DNA from: a virus | Virus record (IMG/VR): IMGVR_UViG_3300044644_001101 | Span: 1 to 25,258 of that record | Reading direction: 5' to 3' (one strand) | Length of the DNA: 25,258 nucleotides | Shown here: piece after piece, positions 1-5,087 of the stretch | How the letters are laid out: each line of letters opens with the position of its first letter | How positions within the stretch are numbered: position 1 is the first letter of the stretch | The notes under the pieces: generated by a model | Seen by the model: only the letters and a program-made list of their open reading frames with translations | Databases searched by the model: none | Told to the model about the DNA's origin: nothing | Program-made: the position numbers and the translations under genes

Positions 1-89
1 TGAGCAATCGCAAGTTCATCCGGTCGAAACTCTGCCAGCGTCGAAACGATCAGAGCGTCAACTGGAGCCGGTGTTTCTTCAATAATCAT
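1..89 (-). CDS. Partial CDS, unknown function (N-terminus only)
   Basis: An ATG at 89 opens a frame that runs off the left edge of the window after 29 codons, beginning MIIEETPAPVDALIVSTLAE. The ATG overlaps the TGA stop of the upstream HD-domain gene (ATGA junction, 86-89), so translational coupling is likely and this is the next gene of the leftward operon. Nothing in the visible residues identifies a family. Confidence 0.6.
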   Translation of the reverse strand, partial: MIIEETPAPVDALIVSTLAEFRPDELAIA

Positions 90-562
90 CTGAGAAATCC
101 TTTCATCAATTCGGAACGGGAAACAAAAACTTCAATCTGTCGGTCAACGGTCAGGAATGACCATGCGCCTTGGTAGTCAGCCCAACACCAGAATTCACGG
201 TCACCGGTCTCTGTGTCCATTTCGTACACGATCGATTCTGTGACCAGAATGCCGAGCTTCTCCTGCAACAGTGCATCGCAATAATCCTGAAACTTGCACA
301 GGTCGGCATTCTTGAACTTGCGAGGAACGTCACTTGTCAGGATCTCGTGTGCGTCGTGATACAGTCCCCACAGTTGCACCTGCGCAGGCTGTTCGCTGAG
401 TGCGTCAAACACGTTCAGCGAATGACTCAACACCGAGCACAGCGGGTGCTGACCACCAAATCGGCCAATCCGTGAAAGGCACTCAGCCACCCATTGCGGA
501 TCTTGCACACATCGACTTGACCATGTTTCAGGATCGTCGATGTAATTCGGCCATTTACTCAC
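86..562 (-). CDS. HD-domain phosphohydrolase (5'-deoxynucleotidase-like)
   Basis: The 158-residue product carries an HD signature: H47 in SVLSHSLNVFDAL, then H69-D70 in GLYHDAHEIL followed by SDVPRKFK. That arrangement is typical of YfbR-like and phage HD phosphohydrolases, which remove phosphate from nucleotides. A role in adjusting host nucleotide pools is an inference from the family. I chose the GTG at 562 because AAGGAG lies 7 nt upstream; the longer upstream frame crosses a strong terminator hairpin (594-632) and looks non-coding. The ribosome-binding site sits in a small hairpin (568-584) with ACGGA in its loop, a possible CsrA target. The end overlaps the next gene by ATGA. Confidence 0.8.
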   Translation of the reverse strand: MSKWPNYIDDPETWSSRCVQDPQWVAECLSRIGRFGGQHPLCSVLSHSLNVFDALSEQPAQVQLWGLYHDAHEILTSDVPRKFKNADLCKFQDYCDALLQEKLGILVTESIVYEMDTETGDREFWCWADYQGAWSFLTVDRQIEVFVSRSELMKGFLR

Positions 563-567
563 AGCGT

Positions 568-584
568 GACTCCTTCCGTGAGTC
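568..584 (-). promoter_or_regulatory. RBS-sequestering hairpin with GGA motifs (possible CsrA site)
   Basis: On the minus strand GACTC and GAGTC form a 5-bp stem around the loop ACGGAAG, directly upstream of the HD gene start at 562. The loop contains ACGGA, and AAGGA spans the loop/stem edge and is the Shine-Dalgarno sequence. CsrA proteins bind ANGGA in hairpin loops over ribosome-binding sites, and this operon encodes a CsrA. Binding itself is inferred. Confidence 0.4.
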
Positions 585-586
585 GG

Positions 587-632
587 TAAAAACAGCCCGG
601 CAGTGCGAGCTGTAGACAAACACTGCCGGGCT
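587..632 (-). terminator. Rho-independent terminator after the DUF669 gene
   Basis: A perfect 12-bp stem (594-605 with 621-632, AGCCCGGCAGTG and its complement) with a 15-nt loop is followed on the minus strand by GTTTTT. It lies between the DUF669 gene end (672) and the HD gene start (562), so it would end or attenuate the upstream transcript. Confidence 0.85.
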
Positions 633-671
633 TTCAGGAGGGCCATCGCAACGCACGACAGCCAATCGAGA

Positions 672-1163
672 TCACTGTTTCGCGAATGGATTCGCTTTGG
701 CGGCAGGTGCTGAAGCAGGAGTTTCAAACGCTTCCTGCATCATGTTGGTCTGCTGCTGAGCGTTTGATTCGGAACGGGACTTGTAGCCCTTGATCTCGTT
801 TCGCGGGTTTCCGTTCTGGTCTTTGCCGATCGCAACCTTGATCGTCAGCGGTCGGTTGTGCAGTTCCTCGCTGTGCTGCGGGTTCTCAATACCGGCTGCC
901 ACGCAGACTGCTTTCAGTTGCGCACGTCCGATTTGCTGAGCCTGTGCCGATTTGTTGACGATGTTCAGCCCGTCGAAAAGTGTTCGGTTCTGAAACGGAC
1001 CATTCAGAATCTGCAGTTTCAGTTCCAACCGCTGCCCGGTGTTGTCTTTCGTCGGATTCTTTTCGCTGCTGACAATCACCGCCGGATATTCGCCTGCCGG
1101 AATCGGTTCAAACGATCCTCCCGGCTGAACGTTTTTCAAATCAAGATCCATCAAACTCGCCAT
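672..1163 (-). CDS. DUF669 phage protein (recombination-associated)
   Basis: The 163-residue protein shows the DUF669 pattern: an N-terminal FEPIPAGEYPAVIV segment, a central GQRLELKLQILNGPFQNR block followed by LFDGLNIVN, then RAQLKAVCVAAGI and ELHNRPLTIKVAI, and a Gln/Ala-rich tail ending in FAKQ. DUF669 proteins are common in phage recombination modules next to Sak4- or ERF-type proteins and are suspected to bind single-stranded DNA; that role is inferred from family context. The gene follows the ATPase stop (1169) by a few bases, and no strong Shine-Dalgarno is visible, so it is probably coupled. Confidence 0.85.
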   Translation of the reverse strand: MASLMDLDLKNVQPGGSFEPIPAGEYPAVIVSSEKNPTKDNTGQRLELKLQILNGPFQNRTLFDGLNIVNKSAQAQQIGRAQLKAVCVAAGIENPQHSEELHNRPLTIKVAIGKDQNGNPRNEIKGYKSRSESNAQQQTNMMQEAFETPASAPAAKANPFAKQ

Positions 1164-1168
1164 GTCAA

Positions 1169-1945
1169 CTACCCTGCTTTCTGTACTGGAGAAACTGAAA
1201 CACCCTTCACGCTGTCATCACTTTTCGGAAACCACTTCGCATAGTCAGCCCATGAAAACCCGATCTCCGCTGGCATGCCTTCCAGCCGATTCTTTGCCAG
1301 GCATGCCGCTGATTCCTGTGTTCTCAGGTATCGCTCTGAATTGCCGACAGCAATTCCTCGTTCCTTGTTAAACCCGAGATCCTCTTTTCGGACGAAGACG
1401 CGATACGAGGCAAATAACACTTCGTCACACCATTCCTGAAGCATCGCTGATGCACTGTCATGCAGTGCTGGCTGATAGCGGTCGTATGAATCGGTTTCCG
1501 GGTCACTGTGTTTTTTGATTGCACAGTGAGCCAACAGAATGACGCCGATTGACTTTTCTTTTCGCAGCCAGTCGAGCTTAAATGTGATCTCGTCCCAGTA
1601 CTTCAGCGCAGATTTGTAGCCATTGCCAAAGCCGATATCCGCGAAGTCTTTTCCGGCCTTCTTCGCGACTTCAGCGTGAATCAGACCTTCCAGCCAATCG
1701 GCTGAGTCAATCGCGATGTGCTGGTATTTGTGCTTGTCGTTTGCAAGCCATATCAACGCTTCGTTAACTGATTCCAGTGACTGCAGATGCTCCGTTCGTT
1801 CGCAGTCAATGTCGTCAAGTCCGTCCTCCAGATTCAATAACAGGCAGTTCGGTGCCTGTGCCGCCCATGTGCTTTTACCGATGCCGTGAACGCCATAGAG
1901 CAGCGTTCTGCGCGGTTTGGTTTTCTTGCCACTAACAATCTTCAC
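1169..1945 (-). CDS. Sak4-like RecA-fold ATPase (AAA_24), putative annealase
   Basis: The 258-residue product has a Walker A motif GVHGIGKST at residues 18-26, a Walker B-like IAIDSAD at about 77-83 and a sensor strand GVILLAHC. This is the short phage AAA_24/Sak4 layout, a RecA-like core used in single-strand annealing recombination. The DUF669 gene immediately downstream supports a recombination module. I chose the GTG at 1945, which has AAGGAG 9 nt upstream and overlaps the preceding stop at 1932 by 14 nt; a GTG at 1972 is also possible but lacks a clear ribosome-binding site. Residues after about 150 (SYDRYQPALHDSASAMLQEW) fit the family's substrate-side region. Confidence 0.85.
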   Translation of the reverse strand: MKIVSGKKTKPRRTLLYGVHGIGKSTWAAQAPNCLLLNLEDGLDDIDCERTEHLQSLESVNEALIWLANDKHKYQHIAIDSADWLEGLIHAEVAKKAGKDFADIGFGNGYKSALKYWDEITFKLDWLRKEKSIGVILLAHCAIKKHSDPETDSYDRYQPALHDSASAMLQEWCDEVLFASYRVFVRKEDLGFNKERGIAVGNSERYLRTQESAACLAKNRLEGMPAEIGFSWADYAKWFPKSDDSVKGVSVSPVQKAG

Positions 1946-2288
1946 TGGTCTTCTCTCCTTCTTTGAAATCACTCAAAAACACTTCCACTTCACGACACTT
2001 CCATCTCTTTGTTTTCTTATTCTTCGCCCACCCATGCACGAAAATTCTGTGACCGTTTTCCACCCATTCTTTCGCCAATGGTGACGCTGAAATCTTTTTG
2101 ATTCGTGCTGAGACATTGCTTCCGCTTGTCACCTGAAAAGCCATCATCTTCGGAGCGATGACAAGCAAATCGATAAAACCGAACAGATCCTGCCGAATGC
2201 GTGCGAATGGGTTCCAGTGCTCGACAATGGCGACCGTCATTCCGCACTTACGAATCTGTGCAAGTGAACGCTGAGTGGGTGAACTCAC
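1932..2288 (-). CDS. Small phage protein, possible PD-(D/E)XK-type nuclease
   Basis: A 118-residue protein with the segment RQDLFGFIDLLVIAPKMMAF followed by QVTSGSNVSARIKKI. The Asp in a hydrophobic strand followed by a Q-V-T-S strand resembles small phage nuclease-fold proteins of the PD-(D/E)XK/VRR group, but the usual E-x-K is replaced by Q-V-T, so activity is uncertain. The C-terminal half (GHRIFVHGWAKNKKTKRW) is basic and may bind nucleic acid. The start is GTG at 2288, with GGAAGG 7 nt upstream and a GTGA overlap with the csrA stop. It sits between csrA and the ATPase gene in the leftward operon. Confidence 0.65.
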   Translation of the reverse strand: MSSPTQRSLAQIRKCGMTVAIVEHWNPFARIRQDLFGFIDLLVIAPKMMAFQVTSGSNVSARIKKISASPLAKEWVENGHRIFVHGWAKNKKTKRWKCREVEVFLSDFKEGEKTSEDC

Positions 2289-2452
2289 TTGCCATCCTTC
2301 CGGTCGTCTTGCACTTCCGCCCGCAAAACAGTTACATCTTTCGGAGCATGCACACCAACTCGAACACGCTCGCCTTTTATCTCCATAATCGTGACGACGA
2401 TTCCGCCATCAATCACGATCGATTCGCCGACCTTACGACCCAGAACAAGCAT
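2285..2452 (-). CDS. csrA: CsrA carbon storage regulator, phage-encoded
   Basis: The 55-residue product begins MLVLGRKVGESIVID and continues with VRVGVHAPKDVTVLRAEV, an unmistakable CsrA. The RNA-binding residues L4, R6 and R44 are present. CsrA forms a dimer that binds GGA motifs in mRNA leaders and usually represses translation. The ATG at 2452 has AGGGA 6 nt upstream and overlaps the end of the preceding small gene (2433). The frame is open farther upstream, but that part lacks family similarity. In a phage, the protein could reprogram host stored-carbon or motility mRNAs or regulate phage mRNAs. The hairpin before the HD gene is the best local target seen. Confidence 0.96.
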   Translation of the reverse strand: MLVLGRKVGESIVIDGGIVVTIMEIKGERVRVGVHAPKDVTVLRAEVQDDRKDGK

Positions 2453-2705
2453 TGCAGTTCCCTTCGCTAATGACCTTGAGAAATCTGTGAGTAGCAGACA
2501 TACTGACAGCAATCTGACCGCGTTTTCGCAGCACTGAAACAGCCACATTGGTGACTTCAGTTCCGTCCTCAAAACGCCACATGTCCGTCTTGCAGAAGTA
2601 CGGCGCAAAGAATCGGCCGCTGTTTCGCAGTCGCTGTTTGCAGACGTGGCCAGCTCGTAGCTTTCGCAGCACTGCATCTGCTCCGAGTCCTTTCACTTTT
2701 GACAT
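2433..2705 (-). CDS. Small basic phage protein, unknown function
   Basis: A 90-residue product from ATG 2705 with a good ribosome-binding site (AAAGGA, 7 nt upstream). It begins MSKVKGLGADAVLRKLRAGH and has a middle segment FCKTDMWRFEDGTEVTNVAV. The protein is basic, with no signal peptide or membrane segment. It overlaps the csrA start by 20 nt, so the two are probably translated together. I do not recognise a family; association with CsrA is suggested only by position. Confidence 0.6.
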   Translation of the reverse strand: MSKVKGLGADAVLRKLRAGHVCKQRLRNSGRFFAPYFCKTDMWRFEDGTEVTNVAVSVLRKRGQIAVSMSATHRFLKVISEGNCNACSGS

Positions 2706-2790
2706 TAAGACTTCCTTTCTTTTTTCTAAGTTGTTCGAGTCGTGGCAACCGGTCCATGGTCATTAAGAGCGTGTCACGGCTCACCACGAT

Positions 2791-2831
2791 TCCGCCGCCG
2801 GGAGTCGAACCCGGCGCAGACCGTCAGCGGA
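2791..2831 (-). ncRNA. tRNA-like acceptor/T-arm minihelix (possible att core)
   Basis: On the minus strand a 7-bp acceptor-like stem (TCCGCTG with CGGCGGA, one G-T pair) stacks on a 5-bp stem (CCGGG/CCCGG) closed by the seven-base loop TTCGACT, a canonical T-loop. Ten bases replace the D and anticodon arms, so this is not a functional tRNA. It may be a remnant tRNA, a tRNA-mimicking RNA, or an integration site matching the 3' end of a host tRNA gene. The T-tract of the hairpin at 2831-2898 abuts it. Confidence 0.4.
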
Positions 2832-2898
2832 AAAAACACTGGAAGCGGTCAATCAGAATCATTGATCCTGAGTCCCAAAACGCAGACCGCCTCCAGTG
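2831..2898 (-). terminator. Long stem-loop with T-tract, terminator-like
   Basis: Two 14-nt arms (2837-2850 and 2885-2898, CACTGGAGGCGGTC on the minus strand) pair with one G-T wobble around a 34-nt loop that holds an inner hairpin (TCAAT/ATTGA, 2849-2865). The minus strand then reads TTTTTT. The long loop is unusual for an intrinsic terminator, so a structured regulatory RNA is an alternative. Confidence 0.5.
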
Positions 2899-2910
2899 CG
2901 GAGAATGCGT

Positions 2911-3006
2911 TTAGTCGCGGTCGTTTCGACGCAAGTTTTCGTCAGTGATTACCCAGCAGACGATGCCGCCGAGCACAGCGAAAAATATGGCTATGAATTC
3001 ATTCAT
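2911..3006 (-). CDS. Tiny single-span membrane peptide
   Basis: A 31-residue peptide starting MNEFIAIFFAVLGGIVCWVI, one hydrophobic helix, followed by a short charged tail (TDENLRRNDRD). The ATG at 3006 has GGAG 8 nt upstream, which supports real translation. It lies in the leftward early region behind the zinc-ribbon peptide gene. The function is unknown; small membrane proteins of this kind may alter host membranes, but that is a guess. Confidence 0.6.
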   Translation of the reverse strand: MNEFIAIFFAVLGGIVCWVITDENLRRNDRD

Positions 3007-3090
3007 GGGACACACTCCGTTATGAGCGTTGAGAAAACGCGGCCTCAGTCGCAGCAGTCGGACAGAGCCACTGGCTGAGGACCGCGAAAT

Positions 3091-3117
3091 GATGCACCGA
3101 AAACAATCCGGTGCATC
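3091..3117. other. Perfect 9-bp hairpin in the early leader
   Basis: GATGCACCG (3091-3099) pairs exactly with CGGTGCATC (3109-3117) around a 9-nt loop, between the 39-residue and 31-residue genes. No T-tract follows on either strand, so it is not a typical terminator. It could be an mRNA processing or stability element. Confidence 0.45.
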
Positions 3118-3125
3118 GTGCTGTT

Positions 3126-3245
3126 TCAATTGCGGCGATACGCACCGCAAGAACAAATGGACGCGGTCCCAGCAGACTTAGGGTTCACAGTGCCACACGC
3201 AGGGCACTTCCGGGCATCTCGCAGGCGACGAAGAAAAGCAAACAT
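3126..3245 (-). CDS. 39-residue zinc-ribbon protein
   Basis: The ATG at 3245 is preceded by GGAGG at 7 nt, the best ribosome-binding site in the early region. The product begins MFAFLRRLRDARKCPACG and ends ICSCGAYRRN, giving C-P-A-C-G and C-S-C-G knuckles spaced like a mini zinc ribbon, with a basic N-terminus. It is the first gene behind the leftward promoter at 3288-3316. The function is unknown; nucleic-acid or protein binding is plausible for so small a zinc-binding fold. Confidence 0.7.
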   Translation of the reverse strand: MFAFLRRLRDARKCPACGTVNPKSAGTASICSCGAYRRN

Positions 3246-3287
3246 TGTCTGTCCTCCAATGTGTTTTTGTTTCAATTAACGCAACAG

Positions 3288-3316
3288 ATATTTACGACTC
3301 TGTAAACCAGAGTCAA
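3288..3316 (-). promoter_or_regulatory. Leftward early promoter with operator
   Basis: On the minus strand TTGACT (3311-3316) is followed after 16 nt by TAAATA (3289-3294), about 44 nt upstream of the zinc-ribbon gene. The palindrome TTTAC-GACTCT-GTAAA (3291-3306) covers the -10 and spacer, and a second dyad GACTCTG/CAGAGTC (3296-3314) overlaps it. This fits a repressible early promoter. Confidence 0.65.
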
Positions 3317-3318
3317 TC

Positions 3319-3522
3319 TCACTCTACCATATTTTTTTTATTTTTCAAAAAATTTTTGACACGGCGCAAATCTGCAGCGGTCAAAATCCATGCAGTACCG
3401 GATTCGGCCTTGCGCCCGATTGCTCCGCCTGCAGCGATGAGGATTTGTCGAACCCGTGCGTCAGTGCATCCCAGTTGTGCGGCTGCTGATTTCGCGGTGT
3501 AGAGTGGTGATGTTTTTTTCAT
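3319..3522 (-). CDS. Small helix-turn-helix regulator (repressor or excisionase-like)
   Basis: A 67-residue protein with an HTH segment SAAAQLGCTDARVRQILIA, a wing-like GRKAESGTAWILT and a helical C-terminus. This resembles MerR/excisionase-type or short phage DNA-binding proteins. The gene is flanked on both sides by the same palindrome (TTTAC-N6-GTAAA at 3291-3306 and 3577-3592, with an imperfect copy at 3531-3546 just before its start), so it probably binds these sites, represses itself and controls both the leftward early promoter and the rightward array promoter. The ATG at 3522 lacks a clear Shine-Dalgarno sequence. Confidence 0.7.
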   Translation of the reverse strand: MKKTSPLYTAKSAAAQLGCTDARVRQILIAAGGAIGRKAESGTAWILTAADLRRVKNFLKNKKNMVE

Positions 3523-3530
3523 GCCGTGAG

Positions 3531-3594
3531 TTTACGATATGGAAAAATAAAATCAATAATAAAGATTGACGAGTGGTTTACAATATTGTAAAAA
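3531..3594. promoter_or_regulatory. Divergent promoter/operator region
   Basis: A perfect 16-bp palindrome TTTACAATATTGTAAA (3577-3592) and an imperfect copy (3531-3546) lie between divergent genes. Minus-strand promoter for the HTH gene: TTGTAA (3578-3583), 16 nt, TATTAT (3556-3561). Plus-strand promoter toward the cassette array: TTGACG (3566-3571), 17 nt, TAAAAA (3589-3594). Both overlap the palindrome. Confidence 0.6.
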
Positions 3595-3611
3595 TTGAGA
3601 GGTAACGATAC

Positions 3612-3818
3612 ATGATAGGATTGAACCCCATGACAACACCAACCCCCGCCCACCATATTCTCGCAGCTACCGGCAACACCGATCATAGCCCATGCAAACG
3701 TTGTGATGGCCCAGGGCGAGAATTGCATGTGTGCCCGTTCGAGCAAGAAATCAACAACGATGAAACACCGTGCAACTGTTGCGCGAAATGTACTGACGAT
3801 TGCAGCATGGAAATTTAA
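3612..3818 (+). CDS. Cys-rich small protein, first gene of the cassette array
   Basis: A 68-residue protein with zinc-binding-like cysteines: CKRC in the middle and CNCCAKC plus TDDC at the end. The ATG at 3612 has GAGAGG 9 nt upstream; a second ATG at 3630 (MTTPTPAHH) with AGGA 9 nt upstream is also possible. It lies just downstream of the putative operator-controlled plus promoter and ends 4 nt before the left box of attC1. Its left cassette border is missing: a GTT core followed by ATGCGG would be expected. It may therefore be a native phage gene that now carries an attC. I do not recognise a family. Confidence 0.6.
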   Translation: MIGLNPMTTPTPAHHILAATGNTDHSPCKRCDGPGRELHVCPFEQEINNDETPCNCCAKCTDDCSMEI

Positions 3819-3822
3819 GTCC

Positions 3823-3912
3823 GCATAACGACGGCATTCACCGGGTTGCGGCCGGTGACTTTAACTCTTCAAGAACCGTGACCCGCAACTCCGGTGGAAT
3901 GCTTTGTTATGC
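3823..3912 (+). other. attC-like site 1
   Basis: The left box GCATAAC and right box GTTATGC pair exactly. Inner arms GCATTC-ACCGG-GTTGCGG and CCGCAAC-T-CCGGT-G-GAATGC pair except for two extra bases (T and G) on the right arm, the extrahelical-base pattern of attC. Unpaired spacers GACG and TTT separate the boxes. The right box contains the ATG (3909) of the next gene. Confidence 0.85.
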
Positions 3913-4190
3913 CGCCTTGTCTGTGGTATCAGGAAGCATTGCCGGGCAAAGACTGTTGTAACGGACCTCCGAACTATCGGTGCGAACACTGCGAGCCAGA
4001 CGGCTTCTGTGAGTCGTGCGATAGTTTCGAGGGTCGGGGCATAGAACAGATTTGTGAGTACGCTTCGACGTGTGACGAATGCGGTGAACTGGTGCATCAC
4101 GATCAGCAACGGATACCGCCGGACTCCAATGATCAACTCGGTTACTGCTGGCTGTGTCGTCCTGATTTGTTTGAGGATGAGTCGGCATAA
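3909..4190 (+). CDS. Cassette gene: Cys-rich multi-knuckle protein
   Basis: A 93-residue acidic protein beginning MPPCLWYQEALPGKDCCNG, with CEHC, CESC, CDEC and CWLC pairs that look like two or more zinc knuckles. The ATG at 3909 is built into the right core of attC1 (GTTATG), and the frame also extends to a GTG at 3894 inside the attC arm. The stop TAA (4188-4190) is part of the left box of attC2, so the gene spans its cassette almost exactly. I know no family for it. Related Cys-rich small proteins are common cassette cargo, and a nucleic-acid or protein-binding role is only a guess. Confidence 0.7.
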   Translation: MPPCLWYQEALPGKDCCNGPPNYRCEHCEPDGFCESCDSFEGRGIEQICEYASTCDECGELVHHDQQRIPPDSNDQLGYCWLCRPDLFEDESA

Positions 4191-4276
4191 CGCTATTTTC
4201 ACCGGGCAACCGGGAAAGGAATTTCAATGTCAAAGAACGCTTTACCGGTTGCTCCGGTGCAAAATATTGTTCACAC
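4184..4276 (+). other. attC-like site 2
   Basis: The left box GGCATAAC matches the start of its own cassette (GTTATGCC at 3906). The arms TATTTTC-ACCGG-GCAACCGG and CCGGTTGC-T-CCGGT-GCAAAATA pair with two extra bases on the right arm. The right core is GTTCACAC (4269-4276). The apical loop holds AAAGGA (4215-4220) and an ATG (4227). Confidence 0.85.
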
Positions 4277-4556
4277 GCCGGGACCGTGGGGCGTGGAACA
4301 AACGACTGTGAGCAATTGGATTGGACGCATGCGGGCAGATGGTTCCAAGGTGGAGTACATCGTAGCCCATACCGACCGCGATTCACTGCGAGATGATGTT
4401 CTGGTCCGGAATGACGCGAACGCTCGGCTGATTGCGGCGGCTCCGGAACTGCTTGAGGCGTGCAAGGCAGGATTGAAAGCGTGCGAGGCTTCTGGCTTTT
4501 TGGGGCCAGTGGAAATGATGCAGCGTGCAATTTCAAAGGCTGAGTCAGTCGTGTGA
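4227..4556 (+). CDS. Cassette gene: HTPGPW-type phage protein
   Basis: A 109-residue protein with the HTPGPWGVEQ segment at residues 16-25 and NARLIAAAPELLEACKAGL near residue 70. This pattern is widespread in phage proteins of unknown function. The ATG at 4227 lies in the attC2 apical loop, with AAAGGA 6 nt upstream; the first 15 residues (MSKNALPVAPVQNIV) are encoded by the attC right arm and core. Conserved members commonly begin close to HTPGPW, so the attC adds a leader peptide in frame. The stop TGA (4554-4556) lies in the left box of attC3. Confidence 0.85.
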   Translation: MSKNALPVAPVQNIVHTPGPWGVEQTTVSNWIGRMRADGSKVEYIVAHTDRDSLRDDVLVRNDANARLIAAAPELLEACKAGLKACEASGFLGPVEMMQRAISKAESVV

Positions 4557-4644
4557 ACGCTTGGCTTAACAGGGTTGCGGACGAACGACTATGAAAGCAG
4601 AACACGGCATGACCGCAACTCCTGTTCAAGCCATTGTTACCCTG
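4551..4644 (+). other. attC-like site 3
   Basis: The left box GTGTGAAC is the reverse complement of its cassette start (GTTCACAC, 4269). The arms TGGCTT-AACAGG-GTTGCGG and CCGCAAC-T-CCTGTT-C-AAGCCA pair with two extra right-arm bases. The right core is GTTACCCTG (4636-4644). An ATG in the loop (4590) opens only a 27-codon frame through the core, with no strong ribosome-binding site. Confidence 0.85.
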
Positions 4645-4649
4645 CTTTT

Positions 4650-4711
4650 TCTGCGACTTTCACCAATCTGGTAAAATCTTTCCGAATAGTATTGTATTCG
4701 TGGGACGAATA
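4650..4711 (+). promoter_or_regulatory. Probable cassette promoter with inverted repeat
   Basis: An extended -10 element TGGTAAAAT (4669-4677) lies 114 nt before the gene at 4791; a weak TTTCTG (4648-4653) is 18 nt upstream of TAAAAT. Just downstream is a dyad CGAATA-GTATTG-TATTCG (4683-4700), with a further CGAATA at 4706-4711, which could be an operator. This is the only cassette with a long leader. Confidence 0.45.
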
Positions 4712-4790
4712 GGCGATACTTCTTTTGTCGCAACGAAGAAGTTCAGCGAACGACTGACACGGGTTGTGCGACGCACACGGGAATAGAGCA

Positions 4791-5087
4791 ATGATTAACT
4801 TCGACGGAATCATTATTGGAACAGAATCAGAAGTTGCTTCTTTCGGTTCAGATCTGTGCTGGAACTACACCGATGGTGGAGTGGTGGTAAAGAATGGTGA
4901 CGCAATCGCGTGTGAGTTTGCGACAAGATTTGCAAGCCGTGACGGCCTCCGCGTGATTGACGCGATCCGCAAGTCGTCTGAGGGGTTCCGGGTTCAGGTT
5001 AGTGATCACGGGTGCGGACGCAAAAGCGTGCAGGTTTTTAATGCAGATGGTTCACTGGCGGCTGATGCAAGCGTTGGTGAAGAATGA
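4791..5087 (+). CDS. Cassette gene: small protein, unknown function
   Basis: A 98-residue protein starting MINFDGIIIGTESEVASFG, with an apparent beta-strand-rich middle (GGVVVKNGDAIACEFATRFA) and a C-terminal SVQVFNADGSLAADASVGEE. I chose ATG 4791, preceded by GGGAATAGAG; a TTG at 4764 is possible but weaker. It has its own probable promoter and is followed 16 nt after its stop by a strong terminator hairpin. It overlaps the next frame by ATGA. No family recognised; a two-gene cassette with a DNA-binding-like partner raises a toxin-antitoxin possibility that the sequence alone does not prove. Confidence 0.65.
   Translation: MINFDGIIIGTESEVASFGSDLCWNYTDGGVVVKNGDAIACEFATRFASRDGLRVIDAIRKSSEGFRVQVSDHGCGRKSVQVFNADGSLAADASVGEE

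Noticed and set aside
563-727. N-terminal extension of the HD protein to 213 residues
   Set aside because: It would translate through a perfect 12-bp terminator hairpin and into the DUF669 gene; the GTG at 562 has an ideal ribosome-binding site.
2453-2677. N-terminal extension of CsrA to 130 residues
   Set aside because: The upstream residues overlap the preceding small gene, have no similarity to CsrA, and the internal ATG at 2452 has a good ribosome-binding site and the exact family start.
2780-2900. A complete tRNA or tmRNA gene
   Set aside because: Only the acceptor and T arms can be formed. The only 7-nt loop hairpin nearby (GATTCTG) lacks the T33 of an anticodon loop, and no tmRNA 5' end is present.
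3907-4629. Long 240-codon minus-strand open frame spanning three attC-like sites
   Set aside because: It runs antisense to clear cassette genes and across recombination sites, has no ribosome-binding site and no recognisable protein pattern; palindromic GC-rich sites open the reverse frame by chance.
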